From positions 89,667-153,666 of the forward strand of contig CAKKTI010000008.1 in the NCBI GenBank assembly GCA_920105805.1: a DNA stretch of 64,000 nucleotides. Direction: 5' to 3'. The notes beneath the pieces are model-generated. The model was not told where the DNA came from. It ran no database searches and saw only the letters and a list, made by a program, of their open reading frames with translations. The DNA comes from Condylostoma magnum. Taxonomy: Eukaryota > Ciliophora > Heterotrichea > Heterotrichida > Condylostomatidae. Positions 46,378-58,419 of the stretch are shown piece by piece. The translations under genes were made by a program, and so were the position numbers. Position 1 is the first letter of the stretch, and each line of letters opens with the position of its first letter.

Positions 46378-49329
46378 ATGGCGTGCTCTGAAATCCGATA
46401 TACTGAAATGGAAACAAAGCAAGCTCCTTCTATGCAACAGCTTCTAGAAGTGAACCGTTTATAATTACTAAGTTTTATCGAGAAATCTCTTATAGGAAAT
46501 TGTCATTTAATAGAGGCCCCGTATGGTGATGTTCCTTTAATATACATGGATTATATAGCCTCAGGAAAATCATTAAATTTCCTTGAAAATTACATACAAA
46601 AGTCGATTTTGCCTTATTTAGGTAAAAGTGAGGGAAACAGTACATGAACTTCCCATTAAATCTAAGTTTTATGCTAATAAGCTAAAAGAATTATAAAAAG
46701 GTCTGTAAATGCGTGTGAGGAAGACAGTGTGTTTCTTATAGGAAGCGGTAGTACGTCAGCATTTCATCTATTAATCTCCGCTTTAAGCCTATCAGACTGG
46801 GGAAACCAAAAATGCTTTGTAAGAAAAACACAATGGGATACTTATGAATGCAAATTAACAGGTAGAAAGTTTTAATCAGAGTTTGAATACAGATAATTCT
46901 TGCAATCAGATGAATATCCTCAATAAAGCCTAATAGAACAGACTTCCCCAGTAGTAATACTATCTATATTCGAGCATCATGCTAATATTTTAATGTGAAG
47001 GGAGTGGGGAGCAACTACAGTATTTGTGTAGTAATTAGCAGATGGGAATTTAGATTATGATTAATTATAAGAAATATGTGAATAGCATAAGGATAATCCC
47101 AGATTGATAGCTTCTTTTTCCTCAGGGTCTAATGTAACAGGAGTATTGACTGATGTTAGCAGAATTGCAAAAATTGTTAAGTAATACGGAGCATTGCTAT
47201 TTTTCGATTATGCTGCCAGCTCACCGTATACCAAAATTGATATAAATTCTGAAGGAGGGGAAATGGATGGCATTTTTGTATCAGTGCACAAATTTGTAGG
47301 AGGGCCTGAAAGCCCAGGGCTTCTAATATGTAAGAAGAGTTTATTAGGAAGTAACTCCCCTGTTTTTAATAGTAAAAGTGCTTTGTTATACTAGACTGAT
47401 GAGTCGTAAGACTACAAATCTGAACCTGAGAAGTTTGATATTGACAAGGACTACATTGGGATAATTAGAGCTGGGTTGATCTTTTAGCTTAAGGATGCAG
47501 TATCCACTGAGTTCATTGAGTAAAGGGAGCTAAGCATTTCCCAAAAGATTTCAGCCCGTTTGTCCCAGCATCCTAATATTTTCATCTTAGGCCCTACTAC
47601 TATTCCCAAGTTCCCAATTTTCTCTATTATGATTAGATTTGGAGCTAAGTATATCCATCATCATTTCGCAGCTTTGTTATTGAATGATTTGTTTGGCATA
47701 TAAGTTAGAAGTGGGTGTTCTTGTGCCAGACCTTATAGTTTTGAGCTGCTCGGTATATCTCAATAACTTTTAGAAGAATACGACGAACTACGCATGCAGG
47801 GATACGACCTTTACACCCCGGGATACTTTCGCATAAACTTCAATTACTTTGTATCAGATGAGGTTCAAGAGTATTGTTTAAAAGCCATTGAATTCATCGC
47901 AGACAATGCAATTTACCTTCTTCCCTTATACCAATCAGACATGAAAACAGCAGAATTTGTTCATAGGTAATACAAGTCCAAAGGAAATCGCCATACACTG
48001 AGAAAATGGATTTCAGAAATATCCTATGCCACTGGTGAAATGACGTATCCTGACTATAATAAAAACACACTTAACAACTTCAGTATTTGTCTTGAAAGAG
48101 CCCATAGAGTAGTTGAGAAAATTAAACAGGAATAGTACAGGAATGACCACATATCTGAAAATTAATTTGAAATAGAGCAGCAATGGGAGAAATACCGTTG
48201 GTTTATTCATCACTTTGAGGCAATTGACTATGTAAAAGGAAAAGAAGTTCCCTTTATATTCCAAGATCCTCCTTTCTAACCCTTGGCATTTGACAAACTA
48301 ATGGCTCCTCCTGTAGTAGTTAAACAAGTCCCGTAAAAGAAGGTGGCTTTGTCAAGGCGTCAGTAAAAAAAAGTAGTTCCTAAGCTGCTAAGCAGAAAAA
48401 TAATGAATTGTGTAACTGATATGACTCTGCTAGAAGGGGGAGATAGAGTCCTAGTTGCTGTTTCCGGAGGGGCTGACTCAGTGGGCTGTATTGCTGCTTT
48501 ATTTGACATATTGAAAAGGTCACCTATTAAGTTTCAATTAGGAGCAGTTACAGTGGATCCAATGGTGCCTGAGTATAACCCTGAGCCCTTGAAAGAGTAC
48601 TTTCATTAGCTGAGGATTCCTTATTATATAGTATAGTAGCCCATCGCTGACTATGCTAGCAGAATAAGCGATAGGGAAGACTAGAGAAAGTTTTGTAACA
48701 GAATCAGAAGAAAATTGCTATTTAAAGCTGCTTTGAAGTACGGTTACAATGTGTTGGCTGTTTGTCATACTTTAGATGATTTGGCTGAAAATTTTGTGAT
48801 GTCATTGTTCTGTAATGGAAAAGTTCATACTACTAATGCAAGGTATTACTATAAGAATACTGGGATCAGAGTTATAAAGCCTTTGGCATATTCTAGGAGC
48901 AGGCAGTTAAAAGACTTTTGTACTTAGCAAAGTTTACCTACTTTATTATTTCATAGACCCGATTGCTTTAGACATACATTTGAAAGAGAAAAGATTAGAT
49001 TGTTTTTGGCATCTTAGGAGTAAACTGTTCCTGATACATTCTAAAGCATATGCAGGGCAATTTCACCTTTGCTTACTTATGATTTCTCTGATTTATTTCA
49101 TGATTATTAACAAATCAGTGATTCAGATGATTCGGATTAGGAGGTTTAAGAATTCATTTAAGATTAGAATATGCTTTAGGAAAATACTGATTTTACGGAA
49201 GATAGCGAGTAAAGTAATGCCTAGTCAATTACGGAAAGTTAGCTGTATATGTAAAGACTACCTAATTCATTGGAGGAATATGATGATCAAGATGAAACAG
49301 ATGTTACATGGTGGTGTAGTTCCTTTTAG
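46378..49329 (+). CDS. Class V aminotransferase fused to a TtcA-like tRNA thiolase (PP-loop ATPase)
   Basis: 983 aa in one uninterrupted frame. Residues 20-480: PLP-dependent class V aminotransferase fold (IEAPYGDVPLIYMDYIASGK; ASFSSGSNVTGVLTDV; LLFFDYAASSPY; PLP lysine in SVHKFVGGPESPGLL near 305). Residues 675-880: PP-loop ATPase of the TtcA/TilS group (VLVAVSGGADSVG near 696; FCNRIRRKLLFKAA; VCHTLDDLAENFVMSLFCNG; VIKPLAYSRSRQLKDFC). The C-terminus is acidic and ends WWCSSF before TAG 49327. TtcA makes 2-thiocytidine in tRNA with sulfur from a cysteine desulfurase, so the fusion could join the sulfur donor and the thiolating enzyme. That the N-terminal half is a desulfurase is inference. 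Confidence 0.88.
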
Positions 49330-49425
49330 GTAATTTAGGCTATTTTATGTATTCTGGTTTTTAATTATCATGCATTTACTCAGTATATTGCTCAATCAAT
49401 ATAAAGTATCTATAATTTCATTTAA

Positions 49426-52089
49426 ATGTCAAACTATTCAGTTTTACTACTTGATGATAAGGCTTATAAAGCATATTAAAAGTAAGCATAATAATAAAGC
49501 AACTCTCAGGCTAATTAAAATAGCATACCGTAAAATTATTCCCAGGTTGATTAAATAATTTAATTAGATTCAGCAAATACAATGTAAAAGAAGTTAAATG
49601 AACTAGGCTTTAAAGATCAATAAGGAAAACTACAGCCCACAAGAGGCCTTTTTGGAATTTTTAATAATAAGCAGTAACTGAGATAATCAGTTACAAGACT
49701 CCACTAAGGATGCTAGTCAAATGAACAAATTAAAACAGAAAGTGCTGTTACAATACCGAAGTTATAATTAGAAAAGGTCAATCAAAGTATAGCTGATATT
49801 CTAACTACAACTACACTATAAGAGTGATCAAGACCTTAGTCTTCAATACAGCCAACTATACGGAAAAAGTAAAGACCCTAAAAGCATTTCCAGAAGTTTT
49901 AAAAGTATATGCCCATAATAAAGAAAATAGTAAGTTTAAATGCACTTCAACCTAAAAGAAAAGTAAGAAAAAAGTAATCTAAACGCCTAAAATCCTAAAG
50001 AGTTTAAGCTAAATAGCCAATTATAACAGTAAGTTAGAAAGAAATAAAACCTTAAAGAAAACATTCCCCTAAGGAAAGAGAATAATTTGGAGATTTATTT
50101 GAGTTAGTGGATAATAGAAACAGACTAAAAGAACCACCGAGCTCAACACCCCATAAAAATCTAAGCGGCAAGTTATATAACTATGTCAAAGCAAGGCCTT
50201 CTAAATTATACAGAATAATCACAGATCCAGAGGAAAATAACAAGGCAGAAGTTAATCAATAAGAGTGAAACAATGATCTAGAATTAGCCTTTAAAAAGTT
50301 AATGCGGAAAACTCATAGTTTTAACTCAGTTTCAAAGACACAAATTTTCAAGTAATTAAAAATCGAAGCTGGGAAGTAAAAACAACCCGATTTAAGATGA
50401 AAATTTGATAAACATAGTCCATATGCACAAGATTTAGATTACTAGGATCAAGAATACTTAAATTCTGGATTAAAGCCTAGAATAAAGAATTCAAGAAGAC
50501 CAATTTCAAATATACTAACAAGTGTAAGGTCTCCTCCACCTAAAATTGACAAATTTAAAGAGCATGTGAAATAATTAGTATAGAAAACAGGTGAAAAGGA
50601 GGACTGAAATATACATAAACTTGAAAATTTAGCAGCTCATATAGATAAACTGAAAAGCTTTTAATAAGCATTCAATGCATTTTCTCTTATACATAAATGG
50701 GAGAACCATAAATAGAGCTTTAATACAGCTAAAAACTTCTTAGCAATTAATATACTTAATCAATGCCATTTTGAGATGAAATAAGTGAATAAGTCTAGGT
50801 ATTCATATATTTCTGCAAAGATAGCTCAATAAAGAGCAGCTTAAGAAATATTTAACAAAATTATGAATGAAGCTGAAGTGAAAAGATAGGAGTTAAGAGC
50901 AAGATAAATTGCATTTTAAAGAAAAGTTACAATAGCCAGATCTGTAGTCAAAAAGCACTTTAAAAATTACAGAAAATTTAATAAAAAAAGAAATATACTA
51001 ACAACTCAATACCCAATTGGACATCCTTTATTTAGGCATTATATGATTTAGTTGGGATATCTTCCTGAAATTGTTCTCCCATAACCAAATAAATATAAAG
51101 ATATTGTGTATAAGAGCTAAAAGCAATCAATTTAAAATAAAGCAAGTAAGGATAATGTTTCACAATGAAATTTTAAGTATTAAAAATAGTGGAAAGATGC
51201 TAAATTTAGATTAAATTAGCATGAAGCTGCCGCCAAAATCCAAGCTGTTATTAAAGGAGTATTATGAAGAATCAGATTAGGTAAAATGAGTGGGTCTGCT
51301 TTAACTATTTAGAGTAACTATAGAATCCACCTAGCAAGAAAAAAGGTAATAAGAATGATTTTAGAGCTACATCTGTTGGGATAATCGCATAAAGTGTAGA
51401 ACTTAGCTATGAAATTTTATATAAGTAATACTTATGGTATTGTTATCAAAGAGTTAAAGGGAGATAAAAGGTTCGAGTAATTGTTAAAAAATAGAAACAG
51501 GAGATAAGCTGTTAGCCCTGAGGATTACTTAAAAATACAAAAGGCTTAATAAGTGCTTAAAAGGGAGAGAAAAAGACCTGTTATTGTAAAATACAAGAGA
51601 AACACATAAAAGGAAAAATAGTAAATACAGTCAAATCATAGCCCAATTAAATAAGAAGTATCAAATAGTATAATAGAGTCATAAAAATTTAATAGTAAAG
51701 AGAAATACTTAAATACTATAAATTCACTTATTTCTTAGATTATTAAAAAGAGAGCAGAAATGTGGAATTTATATCAACATTTAATGGCAAACTCAAAGGA
51801 TAAAGAATTAAGTAAGATTTTAGCACATGAAAATTTGATTTTGAATTAAGCAAATGATAATCTGTAATGAATTGAAAAGTTTATACCTCCCGTAAAGAAC
51901 AATGAACATTTTAAAAAGTTTGTTAAAGCAAAAGATATAGAGTAGCGTGACCCTGATTAGGTAATTTCTGAATTACAGTAAGAAATTGTGAGAATTGGAA
52001 TATCAATTAGTCGTTTAAATCAAAGACAAGAAATTAAAAACAAAAGCTTAGAAAATTTTAACTTTCTGATTGCAAAAGTCGAAAATTAG
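49426..52089 (+). CDS. Large basic IQ-motif protein
   Basis: 887 codons starting MSNYSVLLLDDKAYKAYQ. It is polar, Lys/Gln/Ser-rich and mostly disordered. Helical segments occur from about residue 410, and IQ motifs near 603-640: AAAKIQAVIKGVLWRIRLG and LTIQSNYRIHLARKK. These would bind calmodulin or EF-hand light chains. Many Gln are TAA/TAG; Trp is TGA in LQEWSRP, EDWNIH and VLWRIR. TAG 52087 is taken as stop (TAA follows at 52093). The gene converges on another protein with IQ-like motifs; both may belong to the same kind of cytoskeletal apparatus (inference). Confidence 0.75.
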
Positions 52090-52217
52090 TTATAATCGTA
52101 ATTTGTCAATATGTATTTATAATTGTTACTAATATTCAAAACTACTTTATTTATGCACAATAACTCCTTAGTTTTCTATATACCAATACTACATAAAATA
52201 CTAATTATTACTATTTA

Positions 52218-55200
52218 TCAACCATACATAAAGGACTCCCCAGTTAAGAATCCATAATGACTTTCTAGCTCTTCAAGCATTCCCTATACAGCTTCATCCT
52301 CAAAATCTTGAATAAATCCTGAATTTTCACAAATAACCGGCACTAATGAAGATTACTACATTCTATCAGGCTAACCAAAATACTGCTGCATAGACTCAAA
52401 ATCTTGAATAAGATAATCAAACTAGTTTTCAATCTCATAAATTGTCATATGCTCTTCTCCTAAATTTTAATTAGACTCTTATCTTTTAGGTGCAAAGATT
52501 TTCTATTAAGGCTGCTGTTTTTTCTTCTATAAATACTTTTAGGTCTCTAATGGAAAATCTACAACTTTAGCCCTTTCACTGATCTCACCCTTAGAAAGCC
52601 AGCAGTCAATTCTAGGCTTAGCTTTCCACTATACCTTTTAAGACATAATTTTTTACGATTTTCTCTTTAAATAAGGTTTAGGATCCTTAGGAACAAAGTC
52701 ATCATCAGGATATTCGCCTAAATTATCACTTTCCTATTTCTTTCTCTTATACTCTTGCTTAATACTTCTCAGGGGATCATATCTATTTTAATTTCTTTTC
52801 AAAAACTGTTTTGGCCTAGCAGGCTGTTTTCTTTATCCCTACCCTGAGTATTGATCTGCTATGTCTTCATAATTTTATCGTAATGGTCTTATAGGAAGTT
52901 CAGAGTACTCAAATGTCTTTTATGAGTTAGAAAGTAAAAAGGATGAGTCTTCTATTCTTGAAGGATTGGGAGAAGCATCTCTTGATACTTGTTATGCTTG
53001 TTTTTGCCTTATTCATTCACTGTTTCAGTATAATCTGTCAAATTCACTTATAAGTTTGAACTTTGCACTTGGAATTTACATACGAATGCTAGTAATTAAG
53101 TCATTTTGCTGTTTGTCTGGCTCATTTATCAAAGACAGCATTTCTCTTATATACTATTTCCTGGTAGTTATAGCAGGATGATTGTAGATTTTTCTAGTTT
53201 TTCAGCCTTTTACTAATGCAAGGATAATTTCTTTCGCTTTTCTTTGAACTTATAGTATATTTTAGTAGCTTTTTCTCTGTTTATAACCCTTGTACACCTT
53301 TTAAATTACAACTATACAGTGAATTTTAAATTTACTGTAAATTTTTAAGTTTTCTGTCCTACGGTACAAAGCCCATGCTCTTAATGCTTGGTATATTTTA
53401 TACGGGGCCCACGTAATTTTGATTTATTTGAACAATTCTTTAACTCTTTATGCTCTTAAAATCTCATTTCTTATCACCCTTTTTTTTTAAGCTACTTTTC
53501 TATCCAAAAATCCTCTCATAATTTTTTGTATTTTAATAGCTGCATTTTTTCTTACTTTAGCCTTGATTTCTTTATCAATTGCAGCTTTCTTAATATTATC
53601 GAAATCTGCTACTTTTGATCTTTTCTTCATTCTTTTCTCATCGAAGGGATATCTTCCAGAATTGAATATAATAGGACCAGATTTATTGAATTGTTCTTCT
53701 AATATCGAGTTACTAGGAGATTTTTATACCTGTTGCTCTTTGCCTAGTTCAATTGTATTCAAGAAGTCATCAAATGACATGATTTCTTCTTCTAATGAAA
53801 CTCTAGGAGTTTTTTAACTTTACTCACTTTTAGCTGGTTGGGCTTATGATTGAGCGTATGGAGGGTATAGGAAGGGGTACATCATTGGGTAAGGATATGG
53901 GTACTAGGGGTACTAAGAGTTAGGAATTTATTAGGGAATATATTGATTGGGGTCATTTGGTATAGGATTTTGAGGTTAGTATTATTAAAAGGGATTTTGA
54001 TCTTACTGTTCCTTAGTATTCTTTCTTGGTTTTTAAAGAGTATTTTCTTATAAAGATTTTCCTAAAATTTATTAATCGTATTCTTTTTATTCATTTTCAT
54101 CTAAAATCAAATTTCCTTTCCATTCGTCCTCTTATTGTCTGCCTAGTCTTTATTTTATACTTTTCAATTTTTGTTAGTTTGTTTTTTCTATTTTACCTGA
54201 TTTCTTTTAGGATATTTCAATAAAATCTTCATCTAATTCTTCTTATTGTTCATTACTGTCCTAATTTTCTATTTGTTAATTTGATAGTGAAACTTCTTTA
54301 GTTTAATTTATATTCGTTTATTCTTGATCAAGTTAATCTCCTTATGTCATTTCAAAAAATCCATCTTCTATTTCATCGATTTATTCTGTATCTAAGTTAT
54401 CTTCCTAGTCTTATAAATTAAGATTTGCATTTTATTCTGTACTAATATCATCTAGAATTTTATTTTCTTCTTAGTTATTAGTTTATTGTATATTCAATGC
54501 ATCTTTACTTTATTAAGTTAATTGTTTTTACTTAAATTCTTCATTGTTATATGATTATTAAAAATCAGTATCTACGTCCTTGTTGATATCTAACCCAGAT
54601 TCTCCTTATATAGAAAACTGCTTTTAGTCTTAGGTTGAGTCAACATTTAACCCAGATTCTCCTTATATAGAAAACTGCTTTTAGTCTAAAGTCGAGTCAA
54701 CATTTAACCCAGATTCTCCTTATATAGAAAACTGCTTTTAGTCTAAAGTCGAGTCAACATTTAACCCAGATTCTCCTTATATAGAAAACTATTTCTAGTC
54801 TAAAGTCGAGTCTACATTTAACCCAGATTCTCCTTATATAGAAAACTATTTCTAGTTTAAATTAGAGTCTACATTTAATCCAGATTCTCCTTATATAGAA
54901 AACTATTTCTAGTTTAAATTAGAGTCTACATTTAATCCAGATTCTCCTTATATAGAAAACTGCTTTTAGTCTAAAGTCGAGTCTACATTTAACCCAGATT
55001 CTCCTTATATAGAAAACTATTTCTAGTCTAAACTCGAGTCTACATTTAATCCAGATTCTCCCTGTATAGAAAACTATTTCTAGTCTAAACTAGAGTCAAC
55101 ATTTAACCCAGATTCTCCTTATATAGAAAACTGTTTCTAGTTTTAGGTTGAGTCAACATTTAACCCAGATTCTCCTTATATTGAAAACTGTTTCTAGTTT

Positions 55201-56717
55201 AAATTAGAGTCAACATTTAATCCAGATTCTCCTTATATTGAAAACTATTTCTAGTCTTAGGCTGAGTCAACATGTAACCCAGATTCTCCTTATATAGAAA
55301 ACTGCTTTTATTCTAAATTAGAGTCAACATTTAAACCAGATTCTCCTTATATTGAAAACTGCTTTTAGTCTTAAGTGGAATCAACATTTAGTTATTCATC
55401 ATTGTTATTTTATTGAATGTTAAATTCATTTCCTTATTAGTGTATATTGATGCTATCTCCAGTATTAAGCTGTGGATTTTTACTCATATTTAAACTATCA
55501 ATACTAACTTCATTATTCTATGCATCTAATTCCTTATGCTCTTATTAATCTATATTCAATTCAATCCCCGTACCTTATTCTAATTTAACATTTTAATCAA
55601 TATTTCCCCCAATTTAATCTTCTTCAATTGTCTTTTCTTAACTTCCAATATTTATATCCCCTTACTACCCTTATGACAGCACTTTCTTACTATCCTATTA
55701 ACTTTCTAAATCCTTTCCCTCTTTTTCCTATACATCCTCTAACTCAATTCCTTATCCGCCTGATATTCCCAACGCTTTACTTTACTACGGCTTTACCGGA
55801 TCTTAAATCAATATTCCTTGATTAGCATTAATTTCAACCTTAAACTCCCTAGGCATTCAATTCTCCTAGCTTTTCTTCCTTTCTATCAAAACTGGATCAA
55901 TTTACTATACCTAGTGGCTTAATTCAATAGTGTGTGACTCAACCACTACATCCTGCTCTTATGACTCAACTCCTAACTGTGGTACTTGGCTAATGGTTAC
56001 ACTTGTTTCTAGCTTTTCAGCAAATGTAACAGATTTTCTGCTTTTGGCATCATCGTCAATACTTTCTTACGGCATTGATCTGTGTGATGTATTCGCCCGA
56101 GATGTTGCAGGGGACCTAGAGCGTGATGCCGGAGCACTTTTCCCTTTTTTAGCAGGTGCTTTCTTACCTTTCTTAGCTGCCTTGGCCGCCTTACCCTTCT
56201 TAGCCATAGCTGCTTTTTTCCTTTTGGCCTCTTCCATTGCCTTTTTCTTCCTAGCTGCTTCTAGAGCTTTCTTCTTTTTAGCTTCTTCTGCTAGTTTCTT
56301 TTTCCTTGCTTATTCTGCTAGTTTCTTCTTTTTAGCTTCCTCTGCCAGTTTCTTTTTCCTTGCTGCTTCTGCTAGTTTCTTCTTCTTTGCTTCCTCTGCT
56401 AGTTTCTTCTTCCTTGCTGCTTCTGCTAGTTTCTTCTTCTTTGCTTCCTCTGCTAGTTTCTTCTTCCTTGCTTATTCTGCTAGTTTCTTTTTCTTTGCTT
56501 CCTCTGCTGCTTTTTTCTTTCTTGCTTATTCTTCTAATTTTTTCTTCTTAGCTTCCTCTGCTTTCTTTGCTTTTAATTATTTAGGGTCTGGTGTTCTTGA
56601 TCTTGCCTTTTATTCTTCAGGTTCACTTTATTATTATTCTGATATTGATTTTGAAAGCTCCCTGTGACTGTTTGATCCTGAATTAGGACCTGTACTAGCG
56701 GCTTGAGATTCTGACAT
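52218..56717 (-). CDS. 1499-aa repeat protein: Lys/Ala helix repeats, fourteen 19-aa repeats, Pro/Tyr region, IQ-like motifs
   Basis: Exactly 1500 codons from ATG 56717 to TGA 52218. Order: Ser-rich N-terminus; 16-residue helical repeats of type ARKKKLAEEAKKKKLA (residues 50-160); a histone H1-like stretch (AAKKGKKAPAKKGK); an acidic region; fourteen 19-aa repeats with consensus QKQFSIQGESGLNVDSTLD (residues 444-709); an acidic Gln/Asn-rich part; a Pro/Tyr-rich stretch (YPYPYPMMYPFLYPPYA, near 940); then IQ-like motifs (AIKIQKIMRGFLDRK, VIQKVYKGYKQRK) and a C-terminal domain ending TGESFMYG. It probably belongs to a structural, calmodulin-binding cytoskeletal or cortical protein class. No homologue is recognised. 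Confidence 0.85.
54591..55388 (-). repeat. 14 tandem copies of a 57-bp in-frame repeat
   Basis: Fourteen head-to-tail 57-bp units (14 x 57 = 798 bp) encode 19 residues each inside the 1499-aa protein. The core reading GESGLN is the most constant part; the segment around LDQK/LEQK/AQDQ varies. All units are the same length, so the reading frame is kept. Some neighbouring units share private variants, which suggests recent unequal exchange or gene conversion. Confidence 0.95.
56240..56570 (-). repeat. Imperfect 48-bp repeats encoding Lys/Ala/Glu-rich helix
   Basis: Degenerate in-frame 48-bp units encode 16-residue blocks (RKKKLAEEAKKKKLAE-like). They would form a long single alpha helix or charged coiled coil near the N-terminus of the 1499-aa protein. 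In the opposite direction the region mimics a Phe/Leu-rich ORF, which is an artefact. Confidence 0.85.
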
Positions 56718-56887
56718 TTAATTTTTTGGGGTAATTTAGGGATGTAAGTATGTGAGAATGCTATATAATGTGCTTAAGCACAAAGTGAGTTGGTTTATAG
56801 TGCTTAATTTGAAGGTATAAGTTTAATACATAAATGTTACTTTAAACTATCTATATTAAGGGAAAAGTTTCTCCTGTGAGATTTATG

Positions 56888-58411
56888 CTACTTTACTGGT
56901 GAATTCTTCCGCAGATTTGATCGGGATATTCTATTTGAATGCCCAGTAGTACTTATCATCCTACTTTAAGAATTACATTGCCACTTTGCTTAGTTCTAAT
57001 TAAGTTTTAATAGCTCTATTTATCTTTAAGATTACTGAGTGCTTTATTATCTTAATTATTCTTGCTGTAGAATAAGAGTGTTTTATAATTTACGCTGTAA
57101 TATTTGAAATTGACTATAAAGCTTATCAATATCTTATTGATAGCCTATTTTATCCATAAGTTGAATTAAATCTGACTTTTATGCCTTTTATTTCAATAAG
57201 TCTTATACTTCTCTCATGGAGTCCATTAAATAGTAATAATCTTTAATTTATTGTTATTTAGAACTGTTAGTTATTAGGTGGCTATTCAGTTCTTGGTTGA
57301 TTGTTTGTATATCAAACTAAGTTTTCTCTATATTTTATACAGCTTATTAAAACTTATCTTAGTGATTCTATCAAATTTCATTAAACTCTCTTTTCAATAA
57401 TAATTCGTTTATTTACTTTTAAAGAACATTGAAATCATCTTTCTAACACTTTTATAACAAAATTTCATCAAATCTCTCTAATGATTAGCTTATATCTCTT
57501 GATTCCTTAATAAATTACCCTTATAATGCCTATTACTTTTACTATAAAACTTATAAATCATAAATTACTTAATTTACTGTATCTAGCTAAGCTTTCTAAT
57601 TATTCAACTTTTAAAACTTTTTATTTCAAGGTTTTTTATCAACAATCTATTTAATACTAATTATTTATTTTCTATTAGCATTACTAACTTCTTTATTACA
57701 TTACTAATTCTATTACTATTACTTTTGAAGTCCTTATATTTCTTATTTTAACTACAGTGATATCTGATCTTATTAACTTTTAAAAGCATAATCTTTCTTA
57801 TTAAGAGTACTCTCTAATTGTGATAAAGTAACAGTTTGCTCTAGTTGCTTTTCTATGTATTCAAACTTATCATTTACGGCTATTATATCTTTATATTGAG
57901 CTGTGTTTGTTACTTTATCATATAACTCATTGAATTGCCTAATATTTACTTTATCATTTACTAATCTAGCTAAATTTTGAAAATCCCGTTGATTTACCTT
58001 AATTTTTTCCATTGAATTAATTTTCTAGTCATTAGTCCCAGTAAGCTGTTTTACTCTACCAATTTCACTACTAAATTCCCCTTATCACATATTAAAACTA
58101 TCTTAAAATGACTTTTATTCTTATATACAGTTATTAATTTTCATTTAAGCAATTTGTAAATCTTTACTCAATGAAATTAGCTATGAGTTAGACTGATTCC
58201 CTTATAATCCTTTTATTACTTCCTTCTATATAATATCACTTATAGTGGAAATGATCGGTTATTTCCTATTATCCAGTTACTTTTTCTAATTAACCTAGAA
58301 AAACTCCTTATTAATACAATCAAACTACTAAATCTTTTATTAAATCTACGAGATTTGATAGTTCATTTCCTTTATTTCATTATAAATTAACTCTAAATCT
58401 GCATTATCCAT
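56888..58411 (-). CDS. Gln-rich coiled-coil protein
   Basis: 507 codons starting MDNADLELIYNEIKEMNYQ and ending at TAG 56888-56890 after SNLRKNSPVK. Nearly all of it is heptad-like coiled coil (FNELYDKVTNTAQYKDII, YIEKQLEQTVTLSQLEST, LMDKIGYQQDIDKLYSQF) with dozens of TAA/TAG Gln codons. The short basic Ser-rich tail resembles a phosphorylated C-terminus. It may be a ciliary or cortical structural protein; no named family. Its start is only 8 bp from the start of the divergent SAXO-like gene. Confidence 0.75.
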
Positions 58412-58419
58412 ATTTTAAT
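58412..58419. promoter_or_regulatory. 8-bp space between divergent start codons
   Basis: Only ATTTTAAT separates the start codons of the coiled-coil gene (-) and the SAXO-like gene (+). If both starts are right, transcription of each gene must begin inside the other's coding sequence or just at its ATG. The spacing is seen directly; the regulatory role is inference. Confidence 0.4.

Noticed and set aside
54591-55388. Regular 57-bp repeats as a possible CRISPR array
   Set aside because: Units are directly adjacent without spacers, keep a reading frame and encode a 19-aa module inside a eukaryotic protein gene.
55930-56667. A 245-aa Phe/Leu/Ala-rich plus-strand ORF
   Set aside because: It is the complement of the Lys/Ala/Glu helix repeats of the minus-strand 1499-aa protein; its low complexity explains the openness.
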